A stretch of DNA of 64,000 bases from assembly GCA_029948255.1 (NCBI GenBank), contig JALIZF010001883.1, positions 434,001-498,000 of the forward strand, in the 5' to 3' direction. The notes under the pieces were generated by a model. That model had not been told where the DNA came from. It searched no databases and was given only the letters and a program-made list of their open reading frames with translations. Source of the DNA: Telmatactis stephensoni (taxonomy: Eukaryota; Cnidaria; Anthozoa; Actiniaria; Isophelliidae). Below, in pieces: positions 22,501-34,900 of this stretch (positions are counted from its first letter, which is position 1; each line of letters opens with the position of its first letter). The translations under genes and the position numbers were made by a program.

Positions 22501-25500
22501 GGAACAGTTTAGGGATAGTTTATTATGGCGAGAATGGATAAGTTTAAATGATGATATCAATATGAATCGGAACTTCTACAAGTAACAAATAAAGAAGGAA
22601 GGGAGGGGAGGGGAGGGGCTGGAGAAATCTCTTTGAGAGTAGGCTGAAAGAAAGTAAGAAGTGAATATAGAAATTCTGATTATATTTTGTTGTTTGTGTA
22701 AAGTCGACCAATACGTTCTCAAAACTTATCTATGCGATTACAACTAGCCAGCAATTATCAATTCCGCTTTACTTGAATGAAACTGTCTGCAGAAGATAAA
22801 GCATTTTAGACTGATCAGGAACAGGTGCTGATTAAGGTGAGTCAATAGTTCCAAATGGCCGAATCGGTCATATCGGTTTTTGGCTCATAACTTTGACTCC
22901 CTTTGAGCAATGACCGTCAAACGGCACCAAAATCTAAAACAGTCATTCAGCTATAATATAATATACACTGATCGCGTTTTATGTCAGTAATTTGTGATAT
23001 ATACGGCATTAAACGAATGAGCTGTTGTCACAAAAACTCGATTTTGTGGAAAATCTAGCCGTTTTATTTCGCTGAAAAATTTAGAATCCTTTTAGCTAAA
23101 CATAACAGACAACTCGGCCACGTTTTAAGAAATTCGTCGGAACTGAAGTCTCGCAACAGAAGCGAACAGAAAATGCACCTAAATTCTATATTGTCATCAT
23201 CTTGAATGTTGTGAACGAAATAGTCGCTCCCTAAACATGCTTTAAAGCCGCGGTTTTAGGCTAAAGTTGGCGGCAATTCATTATACTTTCGACTGTCATA
23301 CCGCGATTGTCGACCAGACTGACCGTTTTAAAGTATTTTAAAGTTGTATGAATGTAATAAAATGCTCAAATACCTGCCTAGGTCCAAGAAGTTGCGTTTT
23401 CTCCAATTTCTTCGTACTTTTTTCAAATTGTTCTGTTAGAAGTTTCCCACATAAGCTTCAAAGCACTGTGATAAATTATTAACCAATTTTGCTGCTGTTC
23501 GTGGTTTGGAATAAGAGAAATTACGTTTTTGGTTGAGCTCAGTTCCATCTCCTAGCTCAAACCAAAAGTTTTGCTGCTTTGTTTTTGAATACGCAATGAG
23601 GCAAGGTGCAAGATATGTCAAGAATTCGCACCATTGTTAGGGGGGAGCCTCTATTATACAGTATGCCGACAAAATGCATATTGCATTATAGTTCGTGGTT
23701 ATACTGTATAATAGAAGCTCCCCCCTAACAAGGGTGCGAATTCTTGACATATCTTGCACCTTGCCTCATTGCGTATTCAAAAACAAAGCAGCAAAACTTT
23801 TGGTTTGAGCTAGGAGATGGAACTGAGCTCAACCAAAAACGTAATTTCTCTTATTCCAAACCACGAACAGCAGCAAAATTGGTTAATAATTTATCACAGT
23901 GCTTTGAAGCTTATGTGGGAAACTTCTAACAGAACAATTTGAAAAAAGTACGAAGAAATTGGAGAAAACGCAACTTCTTGGACCTAGGCAGGTATTTGAG
24001 CATTTTATTACATTCATACAACTTTAAAATACTTTAAAACGGTCAGTCTGGTCGACAATCGCGGTATGACAGTCGAAAGTATAATGAATTGCCGCCAGTT
24101 TTAGCCTAAAACCGCGGCTTTAAAGCATGTTTAGGGAGCGACTATTTCGTTCACAACATTCAAGATGATGACAATATAGAATTTAGGTGCCTTTTCTGTT
24201 CGCTTCTGTTGCGAGACTTCAGTTCCGACGAATTTCTTAAAACGTGGCCGAGTTGTCTGTTATGTTTAGCTAAAAGGATTCTAAATTTTTCAGCGAAATA
24301 AAACGGCTAGATTTTCCACAAAATCGAGTTTTTGTGACAACAGCTCGTTCGTTTAATGCCGTATATATCACAAATTACTGACATAAAACACGATCAGTGT
24401 ATATTATATTATAGCTGAATGACTGTTTTAGATTTTGGTGCCGTTTGACGGTCATTGCTCAAAGGGAGTCAAAGTTATGAGCCAAAAACCGATATGACCG
24501 ATTCGGCCATTTGGAACTATTGACTCACCTTAAGAGTGGGTGAAAACAAGAAAAGAAAGCTTCATTGGTACGCTATTCGGATTGAAAATTACATGATGTG
24601 ATCTATAAATGAAAAATTTAGTGGAAGACGACGAATAAGATACCCAACACACGAGAATTGTCGGTAAATTCACCGTCGTGAAAAGGTTAACGTGGTCATC
24701 GAAGGCAAAAGTATCCTTGTTCGATAGAAAAGTCTGATGTTTGAATGATCGACGTTTTTTAATCGATATATCCCCCTGAGGGCCGGGGAGGAAAATTAGT
24801 TTTAAAAGTTTTATCACATATGTACCTTGGGTTGAAATGTCATGCAGTTTTACAGAGGTTTCAAAATAAAGTAGATGTACGATCGATCGATGCCGAAAGT
24901 GGGAAATACTGGCCGTTGTGGTGAAGTGGCAGTTTTTGGGCTAGAATAGCGTGACATCACTTTTGTTTCCCAGCTCTGATAGTCTACTCGATATCCTAGT
25001 TCTCCTTTCCGACAAATATCTACTCAGTATCTTTTGTATCTGTGGTTTTAGCTTATAACGCCACAGGCGCCCTGGGCCCTCAAGGATTACATTTTATCCA
25101 AATCACTTGTTGTACAGCGAATTCCCTCAATGCGAACACCCTTCTAAGGCGAACACCTCTGTAAGGCGGACACCTTTGCTTGGGGCCGGCCGAATTTACC
25201 CATATTTTATGAAAGAAAAAACTCCCTCTAAGACGGACAGCGGATACTTTTTCAATGTAAAGTAGGACACTTGCACCAGATTGTTGCGTATTTCCCTACT
25301 GTAATGTACCACGAGTTGCTAAAGTTACAAAACAGACAGTGACATTAAACGTAACATCAATTACAGATTATTTCGGTTTGGTATAATATTTATAAATAGG
25401 GATAAATAAAAAACTGATTTAATTGCTGTGCCCCTGCTCATTGTCGCTGTATATGGTGTCATATTTCATAGCTCTCTCCAAAGCGGACACCTCTAAGAGC

Positions 25501-27811
25501 TGGTTCCGAAAGCGAGTTCACTGTATTTTAATCCATTTTTCACCTGTCTTTTATCTCCCCCAAAAAATCTAATTGAGAAATTTGATTGATTTTAGATTTG
25601 TCTTGGTCTTGCGCGACTGATAGCTTATCTAGAGAACTCGCCTTTAGGGTCTCTCATCATCAGAGACTTTAGACATCACCAGTTCGTGCTGGTCAGCGGT
25701 GAGATAAAACTTACAGACTTGGACGATGTTGACAATGAAAGACGCACGTGTATATCAAGTGCGCAATGCATTGTAGGAACGTCAAGTTTAAATTGGACGT
25801 TACCTTGTGTCAGCGGTTACTGTCTGGGTTTTAATGCGGCTTTGAATATGATTAATATATGGAGGTATTTTTTACAACATATTCTTGTGCCCGAGTCACC
25901 TGGAAGGTTAAAGAGTTACTTAGAAGATATAGTAACACGGACTCGAAGTCTTCAAGTAAAGAGTCGAAAACTAGTTGAAATGTTGGAGAGTGTGGTAGAG
26001 AGGTTACAAAATGGCGACCACGTCAGATTTGGTGAGTACTATTGTACTTGTTGACTGAGTTCGATTGATACGGCATTACTTCGAGCCAAACACTTTCCCG
26101 TCCGGCCCGACCTAGCTTAGTGAATAAGCATTTTATCATATCATTTTATCATATGACATGATTTTCTATTTTTAAAAAACTCTGTAACATAGCGCGGAAA
26201 CGAGAAGAGACGGACGGCTTTTTCCGGCTCGCTTGTGTAAAGCCGTCCGGCCCCCATCACGTGACTGTTTTCGAAGGATTATTTAGAGTGCGCGAGCAGG
26301 GCCGTATGGTTCATTTAGATTAGCGTTTAGCATCGCTCATGCCGAACGCAAATCGGCCAAGAGCTGCCAAGTAGTATGTGTTAGTGGTACTTACTGTTAC
26401 GTTCGTATTAACGCTTACCCACGGATTAACAAAAATCCATCTTTGAACAACCAGACCCTGATTACAAACGGAAACTAGCGATAAATCAGCTTGGCTGCGT
26501 TGGTGTATAAAGATGTAAATTTCTTATTCAGTCAGTACCGCGTGACCTGTTTTCTTTCTGGGCTTCCTGTGCTTTCCTACAAGAAAAGGGATCCCAAAGG
26601 GCTAAAAAAGAAGGGGCCGTTACGATAAATATGTCTTTATTCTGCAGATCCCATTCCTATACACTGACTATAACATCGTTTTCGAAGCTGATTTTCCCGC
26701 TTTACACGACTACACCTGCGGAGAATCACGATCTATGACGTCCTGCGAGTTGGCCGTGTATAGTCTACAGGAGGCTAAGTACCAGTGTAGTTTGGATAGC
26801 CAATGTGAGGCTTTTGTAGTCACGAGAATCAAAACTTGGCTTGGTAAGCACTAGAAAAAGCTACGCAAGCACTCAGTTGATGTAATATATTTATCAAAAT
26901 ATAATAACATAAAGCATAGAACGACTGACAGAATACAATAGATTGTATGAATATATTACATCAAGTGAGTGCCACGTAGGTTTTCCCGTAAGGAATACCA
27001 AAGAATACCCTGGGTTCTAAAGGGATGTTTTTCCTGATATACCAATCTGTATTTCAGGTCTCAGGGGAAAAAATCCCTCTGGAACCCAGAGTAACCGCAG
27101 ACGGACAACATTGATAAAGCGAATTGCTATCCAACATGATAAATATTTTCAGTTATAATTTTCTCCACCCTCCCCTCCTTGGTTGGAATTAATCAGTCGA
27201 TTGGAAGTATGTTTGGTCCGTCAGTTGGAATACATTTTACTCCATCAACAACCATATATCTAGTACAGCTAGTAGTTCACAATCAGATATTTAGGAAGTA
27301 GTTTTTTGTAGGTTGGTTTTGACGTTGTTTAGCTTACGTTTGTTTGTAAAAATGGACGCTTAGTCCTAACCTACGTTGCCGGCTCTCAAGGGAAGGGGAG
27401 GGGAGGTGGGAAGGAGATGAAAAGCGGAGGGGAGGGGCTTAGTTCGAATGCTCAACAACTCAAAATAAAAAGATCTAGACTGACAAAGGAAATACTGATT
27501 AATAAACAATTAGATATTTTATAAATTTACATTTTCAGTAATTAGTGTCTATAACAGAGATCTCTCTATCTGTAACGACACATTCTTAGGAAATTTGGCC
27601 GAGTATTCTCCTCCCTTACCCCACACCCCTGATTTTCATGATTGTGAACTAACCCGCCTTCAATGTCTGCGATCAATCAACCTATTATATCTTGTAGTAA
27701 ACGATTTTACTTCTTTCCTTTCAAGGTTATACCATTATTTATTTAAAAAGGAACAATACTGGAATGCGGCATAACAAAGATACTTCAGTTTTCCTGAAAG
27801 TCCAGAGATGA
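19515..27811 (+). CDS. PKDCC: PKDCC/VLK-like secretory-pathway protein kinase
   Basis: Five exons, 19515-20105, 21277-21411, 25596-26031, 26688-26843 and 27726-27811, give 467 residues (human PKDCC 493). The N-terminus is a type II signal anchor or signal sequence (residues 1-31, basic then hydrophobic), placing the enzyme in the Golgi or outside the cell. The divergent kinase fold has VAVK with K148, the helix C glutamate E183 in LAKEIILLQQLKHPN, the hinge TELGEPLE, a catalytic-loop equivalent RDFRHHQFVLV (D266) and TDLDD (283-286) in place of DFG, as in VLK. A cysteine-rich tail follows (YTCGES, SCELAVYSLQEAKYQC, CEAFVV). VLK phosphorylates tyrosines of secreted and ER proteins. The exon 4 start is chosen by phase: the acceptor GAAG|CTG at 26687 follows CTGACTATAACATCG, a good branch-point region, while the tempting CTGCAG at 26647 is out of phase with the strong exon 3 donor. 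Exon 5 has an excellent pyrimidine tract. Related kinases of this family (FAM69/POMK) fit less well. Confidence 0.88.
22160..22352. repeat. Degenerate CCACGTTACGTTAAC repeat array
   Basis: About nine variants of CACGTTACGTTAAC with 12-40 base spacing in intron 2 of the kinase gene. No terminal repeats recognised. Confidence 0.65.
22836..24529. mobile_element. 1.69-kb near-perfect palindrome flanked by TTAA (family T, element 1)
   Basis: The two arms, each about 810 bases, are inverted copies with only rare differences and meet at a spacer of about 40-60 bases near 23660-23705. The ends are GGTGAGTCAATAGTTCC and its complement, with TTAA at 22832-22835 and 24530-24533. Each arm gives the same 61-codon frame in opposite orientation, with no known domain. 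TTAA duplication is known for piggyBac and Kolobok elements; no transposase is present. It lies in intron 2 of the PKDCC-like gene. Confidence 0.9.
25120..25530. mobile_element. TIR-like element with GCGGACACCTCT phrases
   Basis: TACAGCGAATTCCCTC at about 25117 and GAGTTCACTGTA at 25516-25527 are diverged inverted ends. Inside, GCGGACACCTCT-type phrases recur at least five times. This phrase style is frequent in invertebrate pogo/Tigger-like MITEs. Confidence 0.5.
26856..26988. mobile_element. Small inverted-repeat element
   Basis: GCACTCAGTTGATGTAATAT and ATATTACATCAAGTGAGTGC form the arms around an AT-rich centre; the palindrome continues outward into CTACG and CGTAG. It lies in the last intron of the kinase gene. 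Confidence 0.7.
26995..27105. repeat. Imperfect hairpin, CCTGGGTTC / GGAACCCAG type
   Basis: ACCCTGGGTTCTAAAGGGAT and ATCCCTCTGGAACCCAGAGT form an imperfect hairpin. A similar hairpin lies at 46916-47030 (CCCAGGGCTTCAGGGGTTTAT with ATAAACCCCTGGAACCCAGG). Confidence 0.5.
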
Positions 27812-28930
27812 CCCATGTCACGCAAGGAAATCATTGAGCGTGATGCAGTCATGCAAGTCGTACCATCTTGGGAGCTCCTATTCTCTCTGCTTACGCGGGC
27901 GCTGCTTGTAGTAGAATTTGCTGGTGTATATATGGAAATTCCCGACAACTCCTCTTCAAAGATGAATCTGCTATCCACTAACACAGCGGTGTTTCCATGG
28001 AAAAGAGGAAATCCAAGGACAGAGCTGAGGATAGTAGTATATTTTAAAAGTTGATCAAATACCAAAAAAAAAAAAAAAATCAAAACATACAATGCAGTCA
28101 CTTTTTAAAAAGTAATTTATTTGGACATCTTCTTCAAGTCCATTCAACGAATTTCTGCTCAAGAAATCCGAAAAAGATAACTATCATTTTTGCAATTGCG
28201 CGTCAACAGTGTTGGAGGGGAGGGTTGGTAATATATTTTCAAATGACGATAACAAAATAACTTTCCAAGAAAAGGTAAAACTAATTTAATGAACAAAGAT
28301 GAACAAAGATAAATAATTTGTACATTGATTTCTTTGATAAATTATGAACAACCTCTTTACAACTATTAACGATCAATTCAATTTCAAAACCTAGTTCACA
28401 ATACACCCTAAGACGCGTTCCTCATGACTGCCATTAGAGTAGGAAAAAGCGACATAAGCATGACCTCTGTGGCCTGCGTTGTTGTTGGCCTGCGGCTGTA
28501 GACAAGTTTCCATAAATTCGCAGGAAGAAGGGCACGTTTCTCGAAAGGCCCGATAACTTGTCGCGCGACCTGGCCTGCTAACAAATCCACGAATGTTTTC
28601 GTGTTTTGGATGGATACACTTTTTCAAATCTGACTGTGTGTAAGATTACAGGCAAGAATACGGTTCTCGCGCGAGATATCGGGTTTTAGAGAAACGGACC
28701 CCATGTTGTATCAAAAAAAGGTATTGCAGACCGGCACAATTACATCGGACCAACGTATCAAACAGCGCTTGTCTTTTCTCGTACATGAGATAAACGTAGC
28801 ACCGAGTCGGCGAATGTTTCTTCTTGTGCTTACTCTTACGTCACGAGCAAGGAGCCCAATCTCACACAAACCCAGAGTCGGCTTGGAAATGAAACTTTGC
28901 ACAAGACAAACAATTTGCGCATGCACAGAA
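27812..28930. other. Convergent 3' intergenic region, kinase gene and GTF2B
   Basis: The kinase gene (+) and GTF2B (-) end toward each other here. Long frames on both strands at 27739-28101 and 28391-28627 overlap 3' untranslated sequence and show no domain that I recognise. No further gene is supported. Confidence 0.5.
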
Positions 28931-31900
28931 TCATGAGCTTGGAAGTCTCTCGATGGGAGTGGCAAATGCGAAGTCTGCCGGAAAGAGATCCCGAGCCCGC
29001 GGGTAGAGAAGACGATACGCGTGACGTATTGTTACGTCCGCAACACCGGCGATGTCACCAATTTCTAGAAGAAGAACAAAAGATCTAGCGTAAGCTTTGT
29101 TTCCATGTGATCCTTGAAAAAAAACAAAATCTATCTCGGCCGTGATCGTGATCGCTAGCTAGTGTGATTTCCATGTGATCGCAGTGATCGTAAGGAATAT
29201 TAAGCTTAAACTAATTGTAACGCTTGTCTAGTATAGTATGGTTAGAAACTGTACCGCGCCCTTGACCGATAAAGTTTGCACACTGGAACAAGCGCTTAAC
29301 TAAGTTGGTTAGTGCGCGGCTTTCTAAGGGAGAGGTCCCGAGGGTTCGATTTCCAGTGATCTCGTCCTCGCTTCGACTTCTTTTCATTCCATGTAGCTTT
29401 GGTACGCGTAAAACGGAGCGCAGATGGAGAGAGGGGGCAAAAGTGCGCACCGTCGGACTAAAGGTAATTGGGACAAAGTAAGCAAATTTTAGCTAGTACT
29501 TTTCTAAATGGGCTTCCTGTCGCACAGGAAACCCAATAGTATAGATGACTTACCTCTTTGAGAGCGTTTTTCATCTGACGCCTGTGAAGCCATGTAAATA
29601 GCAGCCGCAGCAATCGATATAGGACTACGCCTACAACACAATGATTTATAAATGTCGATAGGTAAGAGAGAATTATTAGCTTTTATTGGGATACGTGGAT
29701 TTTAGGGAGGGGATCTATCGCAAAAATCAAGAAACGCGTACAACGGAAATTCAAAATTATTTTTATGGAGTTTCCCAAAAATGTAGACTCGTTTGGAAAT
29801 GTGTATTTAGCCTCGACAGCAGGTATCTTTTAGTGGTCAAATTATTTTGGGATTTTGGATTACCTGTGTCACGTTATACTACGTGAATGCAAGACACTAT
29901 AGCAACAGTATTCTTACCCTGGTACTAAGTCTAGTTCCACTGCTCTTCGTGCAATATGCGTAGCTGCTCGCTGAACCGTAGAAGGAAGGTTGAGATTCGA
30001 ACAAAATCGGGACTAAAAACAAACAAACAAACACAGTATCATTCAGTTTGTTTACAGTATCAAAATTCTGTTCGACTGAGCGTCCATGTGCCTTTCAATG
30101 TTTGGCTAAATGACAAAAACGTTCACTGACCAACATATTGTCACAGAATGCAGTAAAAGAGAATTGTTGTCTAATTACATAATATTAATTTCATCTAATA
30201 ATTTATATCACATTGTTTGAATATCAATTGGGATATGATCAAATGCGTATTTACTTATAGTAAAAGACAAGAATGCGTTAGGGGACAGGAAGCAAAGCGA
30301 ATGAACAACGTTCGAGATCTGGATTATTTTGCTTGACACTGAGGCTTTCAAGAAGAAAAGTAATTATACCTTTTTTATTGAACAATTAAGTCATTTTCTT
30401 TTTTCCTGGAAACCTAAATATCAAGCAAAACATTTGAGACCTTCAATGGTCCCTAAATCAAAACAATAGCGTTGATTTGCGAGGGAAACCATAAAGCGGT
30501 AAATACTTCATGGCTGAATACCACATAGTCGCCCCCTAACCGTTTCTCCTACCCCAAGCCACATTAGAACGATTATATATATGGCATTCTGCTGTGAAGT
30601 ATACAAGCGATATGTTATGATATTCTCTGTGCCGTAAGTTCGAATTTTGATTGGCTATAAAGGAGCTTAGCTACGTTCATGATTGACTGGTTTTTCAGTA
30701 CAGTTTCATCCAGTTCTGGATGTCCGAGCCACAGGTTTCCCACCCAAACGAAAACGACTCCAATAATAACTAGAGAGTTATTGGTCATTGAAGTCAAATG
30801 GAAACACTTTTTTACCATAAAGTCGCCAGATGTGATGAGTTCAACGCTTGTTTCTAAGTGCTTGAGAATAAGTTTAAAACATCGTCCAATTTCTTTCTTA
30901 GAATTTTTACTGATGGCGCATATTTCTGCAAGACAAAAAAAGACATGTTAAATTGATTATTGCTACAAGAACGAAGTACCAAACTGATATCACGTGAATA
31001 TAGGGTGGGGGACTTGCACTAACTGGTCATGTGACCCTATCTCCCCTAAATCAAGCAGCACCGTCAAAATGAATGCCAGAAATTGAAAGAACACCTTGAT
31101 ATTAGTAAAAGTGCAAAGTTTCAGTTTAAAAGATGAATAAGGAAAAAAAATGACAGTAAATTTAAGATTAGATATTTTCTTAAGATTCATTTGGAAAAGT
31201 GGATGGCATGAGAAATGAATCAAATGAATCTTATAAGAAAATATCCAATCTTAAATATACTGTCATTTCTCCTGTGTTACATCTTATGAGCTGAAACTTT
31301 GCATTTTTACTAATATCGAGGTGGTCTTTCTATTTCTGGCATTCATTTTGATGGTGCTGCTTGATATAGGGTCACGTGACCTGTTAGTTCCCATTATACG
31401 TAAGTACTGTAAATCAAAACATGAATAAAGAGAAGAGCGTAGGAGTGATGAACCATAGTAAATAAATAAATGACTGAAAAAGGGGAGAACCCCCGAATGA
31501 ATCTCCCTAACATAAAAAGCTGCAAATATTTTGTTTGTACCTTTTAACGTTCTAGGAACACCCTCTTGTCTACAAGCGATGTAAAGACAGGCTGACGCGA
31601 TGGCGTCGTTACTTCGTCCCTTTAAACTCTTCTGTTCGTGAACCTGTTTAAATAACTGATTGGCTCGGTCCTGAAACCATTAAGTGGGAGATTTAGTGGC
31701 GGAAAAGTCAAGTGGAAAATGCTGAACAGGAGGCAATGGAGACGTTATGCCAAACACAAAATTAGTTTCACGTCCGGTTGACGCGATTTCACTCATCTTG
31801 ATTATAACACGTATTGTATTCTTTGAAAAGTCATCGAGCCTCGTTTAACGTTACGTGTCATTAATTGTCAAAGAACACTGAAATCAACGAAACGTAACAT

Positions 31901-34900
31901 GGAGCAAAGCTCTGGCACCCAGAGTAACAAGACGTCAACAACAACAACAACAACAACAACAACAAAACAAAAAACATTCAATTGCTATACTTACGACTAT
32001 TTTCCTCGGTAAGTTAATCCTGTCAGCCATGATACTAATTTCTCGAAAGGCATTGATAAGACTTCGATCTGATCCACTAGTCTGAATAAACAAGAGTCGA
32101 GATTTAGACTTGGACGGTATATAATGACTACGAGTTCGTCCTGTTCATAGGTGTCTATTCTCGTTTTATGGCTTTTCATGACGGATAAGGACACCTGTGA
32201 GCTGTTAAGCTCAGTATTTTTTATACAATTCCTTTTAGATTCGACTCAAAGAACAAAAAGGAGGACTAGCCTGGTTTTTGGATACTCACCTACCTAACTT
32301 TAAACCGCTAAAAGTCAACTACCGTATACAACAGCTTGACTCTGTAGCTAAAGCCAGACAACGTTTAAGGTAGCTCGGTCTAGTTTTTTTCACGGTCAAC
32401 TAGCGACGTTTAAACAGCCGTAGCTCCCGCTCCAGAGCGTCTTTTGCCAAGGTCTTTTTACACTTGTCTAGATATAGAATGAAGTTTTTAATAAAGTATA
32501 TTTTATTGAAATCCGTTATATTTTAGTGAAGAAATCATTATGTCGTCTTCTTTACTTAAAGCTCATTTTCGAGAAAAATCGGTCTAAACTTTTAGAGCCA
32601 TATGTCCAACGGTAAAGTTGTTAGTTAGGTCTACGTTCTGAAGAAGTGTCAAAAAAATCGTACTCATAGTTTTTGAATAAAAACGGTTTTATTTTTTTGT
32701 ATACAAAAATTCATATGTTTTGTACTGTTTACGATAACAACCTACTCTGACAAGATACAACAAAATCCTTGCTCCCAGTTATTGCCAAGACGTAGTTCTA
32801 CACTTTCTGTGATTTTCAATAGATTCGGCCAAGACAATGATTTTTAAGAGTGGTACAAGTCATGTAATATTTTTGTTCATTTTCTCGCAAAACCTGAAAT
32901 TTTTGCTTCTGAACGCGCTAATTAAAAAATCGTCGATGAATTTTCTTTTAATTTCCGCTATTAATTATTCAGAATATGTCCATTTATGGTTCCAAGTTGG
33001 TAATCGAAAGAATACCTCTAAGGTGCTCAAATAAAATTTCAAACTTAGGTATATTTGCATTTGCTTCTGCCGCGGTTGTTTTGCTAAAGCAGTGTTGATT
33101 TCGCCGTGTTTGAGTCACACATATTTGCATGCTTTTTCTGTTGTCATATTACGCACGTGCTGATCGACCGTGCGGAAATATTCAATTCGACGACAGAAGT
33201 CTTAGTAAAATTGCTGTTGTGGAAAGAAAATGTTGAAGAAGGCATATAACCACCGCCGCCAAAGACAAGCTGACAATTTGTCAAAAAACTGTCAATATGC
33301 AAAATTGTGAGCCTGTCGTCGAATTGAATATTTCAATTCCGCACGGTCGATCAGCACGTGCGTGATGTGACAACAGAAAAAACATGCAAATATGTGTGAC
33401 TCAAACACGGCCGCGAAATCAACACTGCTTTAGTAAAACAACCGCGGCAGAAGCAAATGCAAATATACCTAAGTTTGAAATTTTATTTGAGCACCTTAGA
33501 GGTATTCTTTCGATTACCAACTTGGAACCATAAATGGACATATTCTGAATAATTAATAGCGGAAATTAAAAGAAAATTCATCGACGATTTTTTAATTAGC
33601 GCGTTCAGAAGCAAAAATTTCAGGTTTTGCGAGAAAATGAACAAAACTATTACATGACTTGTACCACTCTTAAAAATCATTGTCTTGGCCGAATCTATTA
33701 AAAATCACAGAAAGTGTAGAACTACGTCTTGGCAATAAGTGAGAGCAAGGATTTTGTTGTATCTTGTCAGAGTGGGTTGTTATCGTAAATAGTACAAAAC
33801 ATATGAATTTTTGTATACAAAAAAATAAAACCGATTGTATTCAAAAACTATGAGTACGATTTTTTTGACACTTCCTCAGAATGTAGACCTAACTAACAAC
33901 TTTACCGTTGGATATATGGCTCTAAAAGTTTAGACCGATTTTTCTCGAAAATGAGCTTTAAGTAAAGAAGACGACATAATGATTTCTTCACTAAAATATA
34001 ACGGATTTCAATAAAATATACTTTATTAAAAACTTCATTCTATATCTAGACAAGTGTGAAAAGATCTTGGCAAAAGACGCTCTGGAGCGGGAGCTACGGC
34101 TGTTTAAACGTCGCTAGTTGACCGTGAAAAAAACTAGACCGAGCTACCTTAAAGAAAATCTGTGAGAGCGTTTTTGAGAAAATAACAGTTGAATATTTTG
34201 ATGCGAAAATAATGTGATCGAGCGGACAAGTCTAGATATCGAGAAAATGTGCAATAAGGAATAGTAGTGAAGTTATCGGGGCGTGGCCACATTAGTGCTG
34301 ATCTTCATCAAACTAACATCAAACAAAAATTTATTAAAAGAGGAGCCGCTCACGGAAATGGCTAGTTGAACAGAGCTCTGTAACAATAATTACAACGGTT
34401 TAAAGTTAGGTAGTGAGTATTTCCAACAACCAGGCAAGCCTCCTTAAATAAATTTGGTGAATATGTAGAGATATAATGCCTTGTACTTTGGGAAAGGTGA
34501 CAATTTGATTAGCAGAAAAACCATCGTTTTCGTAAATAACTCCTAGAAAATGCAGAAGCTTTGGAGATTTTGTGTATTACTGCCAGTTAAAATCGGGGGA
34601 AAAAATGAAATCGGCAACTGTGCAGTTTTCCGCTATGCCAAAGACAGTTTAGTGACAGTGGAATTTTTTCTGGCTTGGCATCTGGCTCGTATCTGTGTAC
34701 GCGATACGAATGGTAATAAAATTCTTACCCCACTTCGGTTGTTATGGTGTCGCGCATATCCATCCATTTCGTAGTTCCCTGGAGAGGGTTTTTCGATGAG
34801 TGTCGATAAGTCGCTACCACTAAGAAGAGGATTCTAGAAGATAAAAATAACAGATGAAATCAATCACATGAGGTGTTTTGGCTTAACTACAGTTCATGGT

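Noticed and set aside
23436..23929. Identical 61-codon proteins on opposite strands
   Set aside because: They are the two arms of one palindrome; no domain, codon bias or start context supports translation.
27739..28101. A 120-codon minus-strand open frame and a 79-codon plus-strand frame at 27815-28054
   Set aside because: They overlap the terminal exon and 3' flank of the PKDCC-like gene, lack a recognisable domain and run into a poly(A) stretch. I first considered the plus frame's end (VVYFKS) as the kinase's last exon, but 27726-27811 has a better acceptor, phase and match.
32837..33680. Identical 65-codon proteins on opposite strands
   Set aside because: Again the two arms of a palindromic element, not a gene pair.
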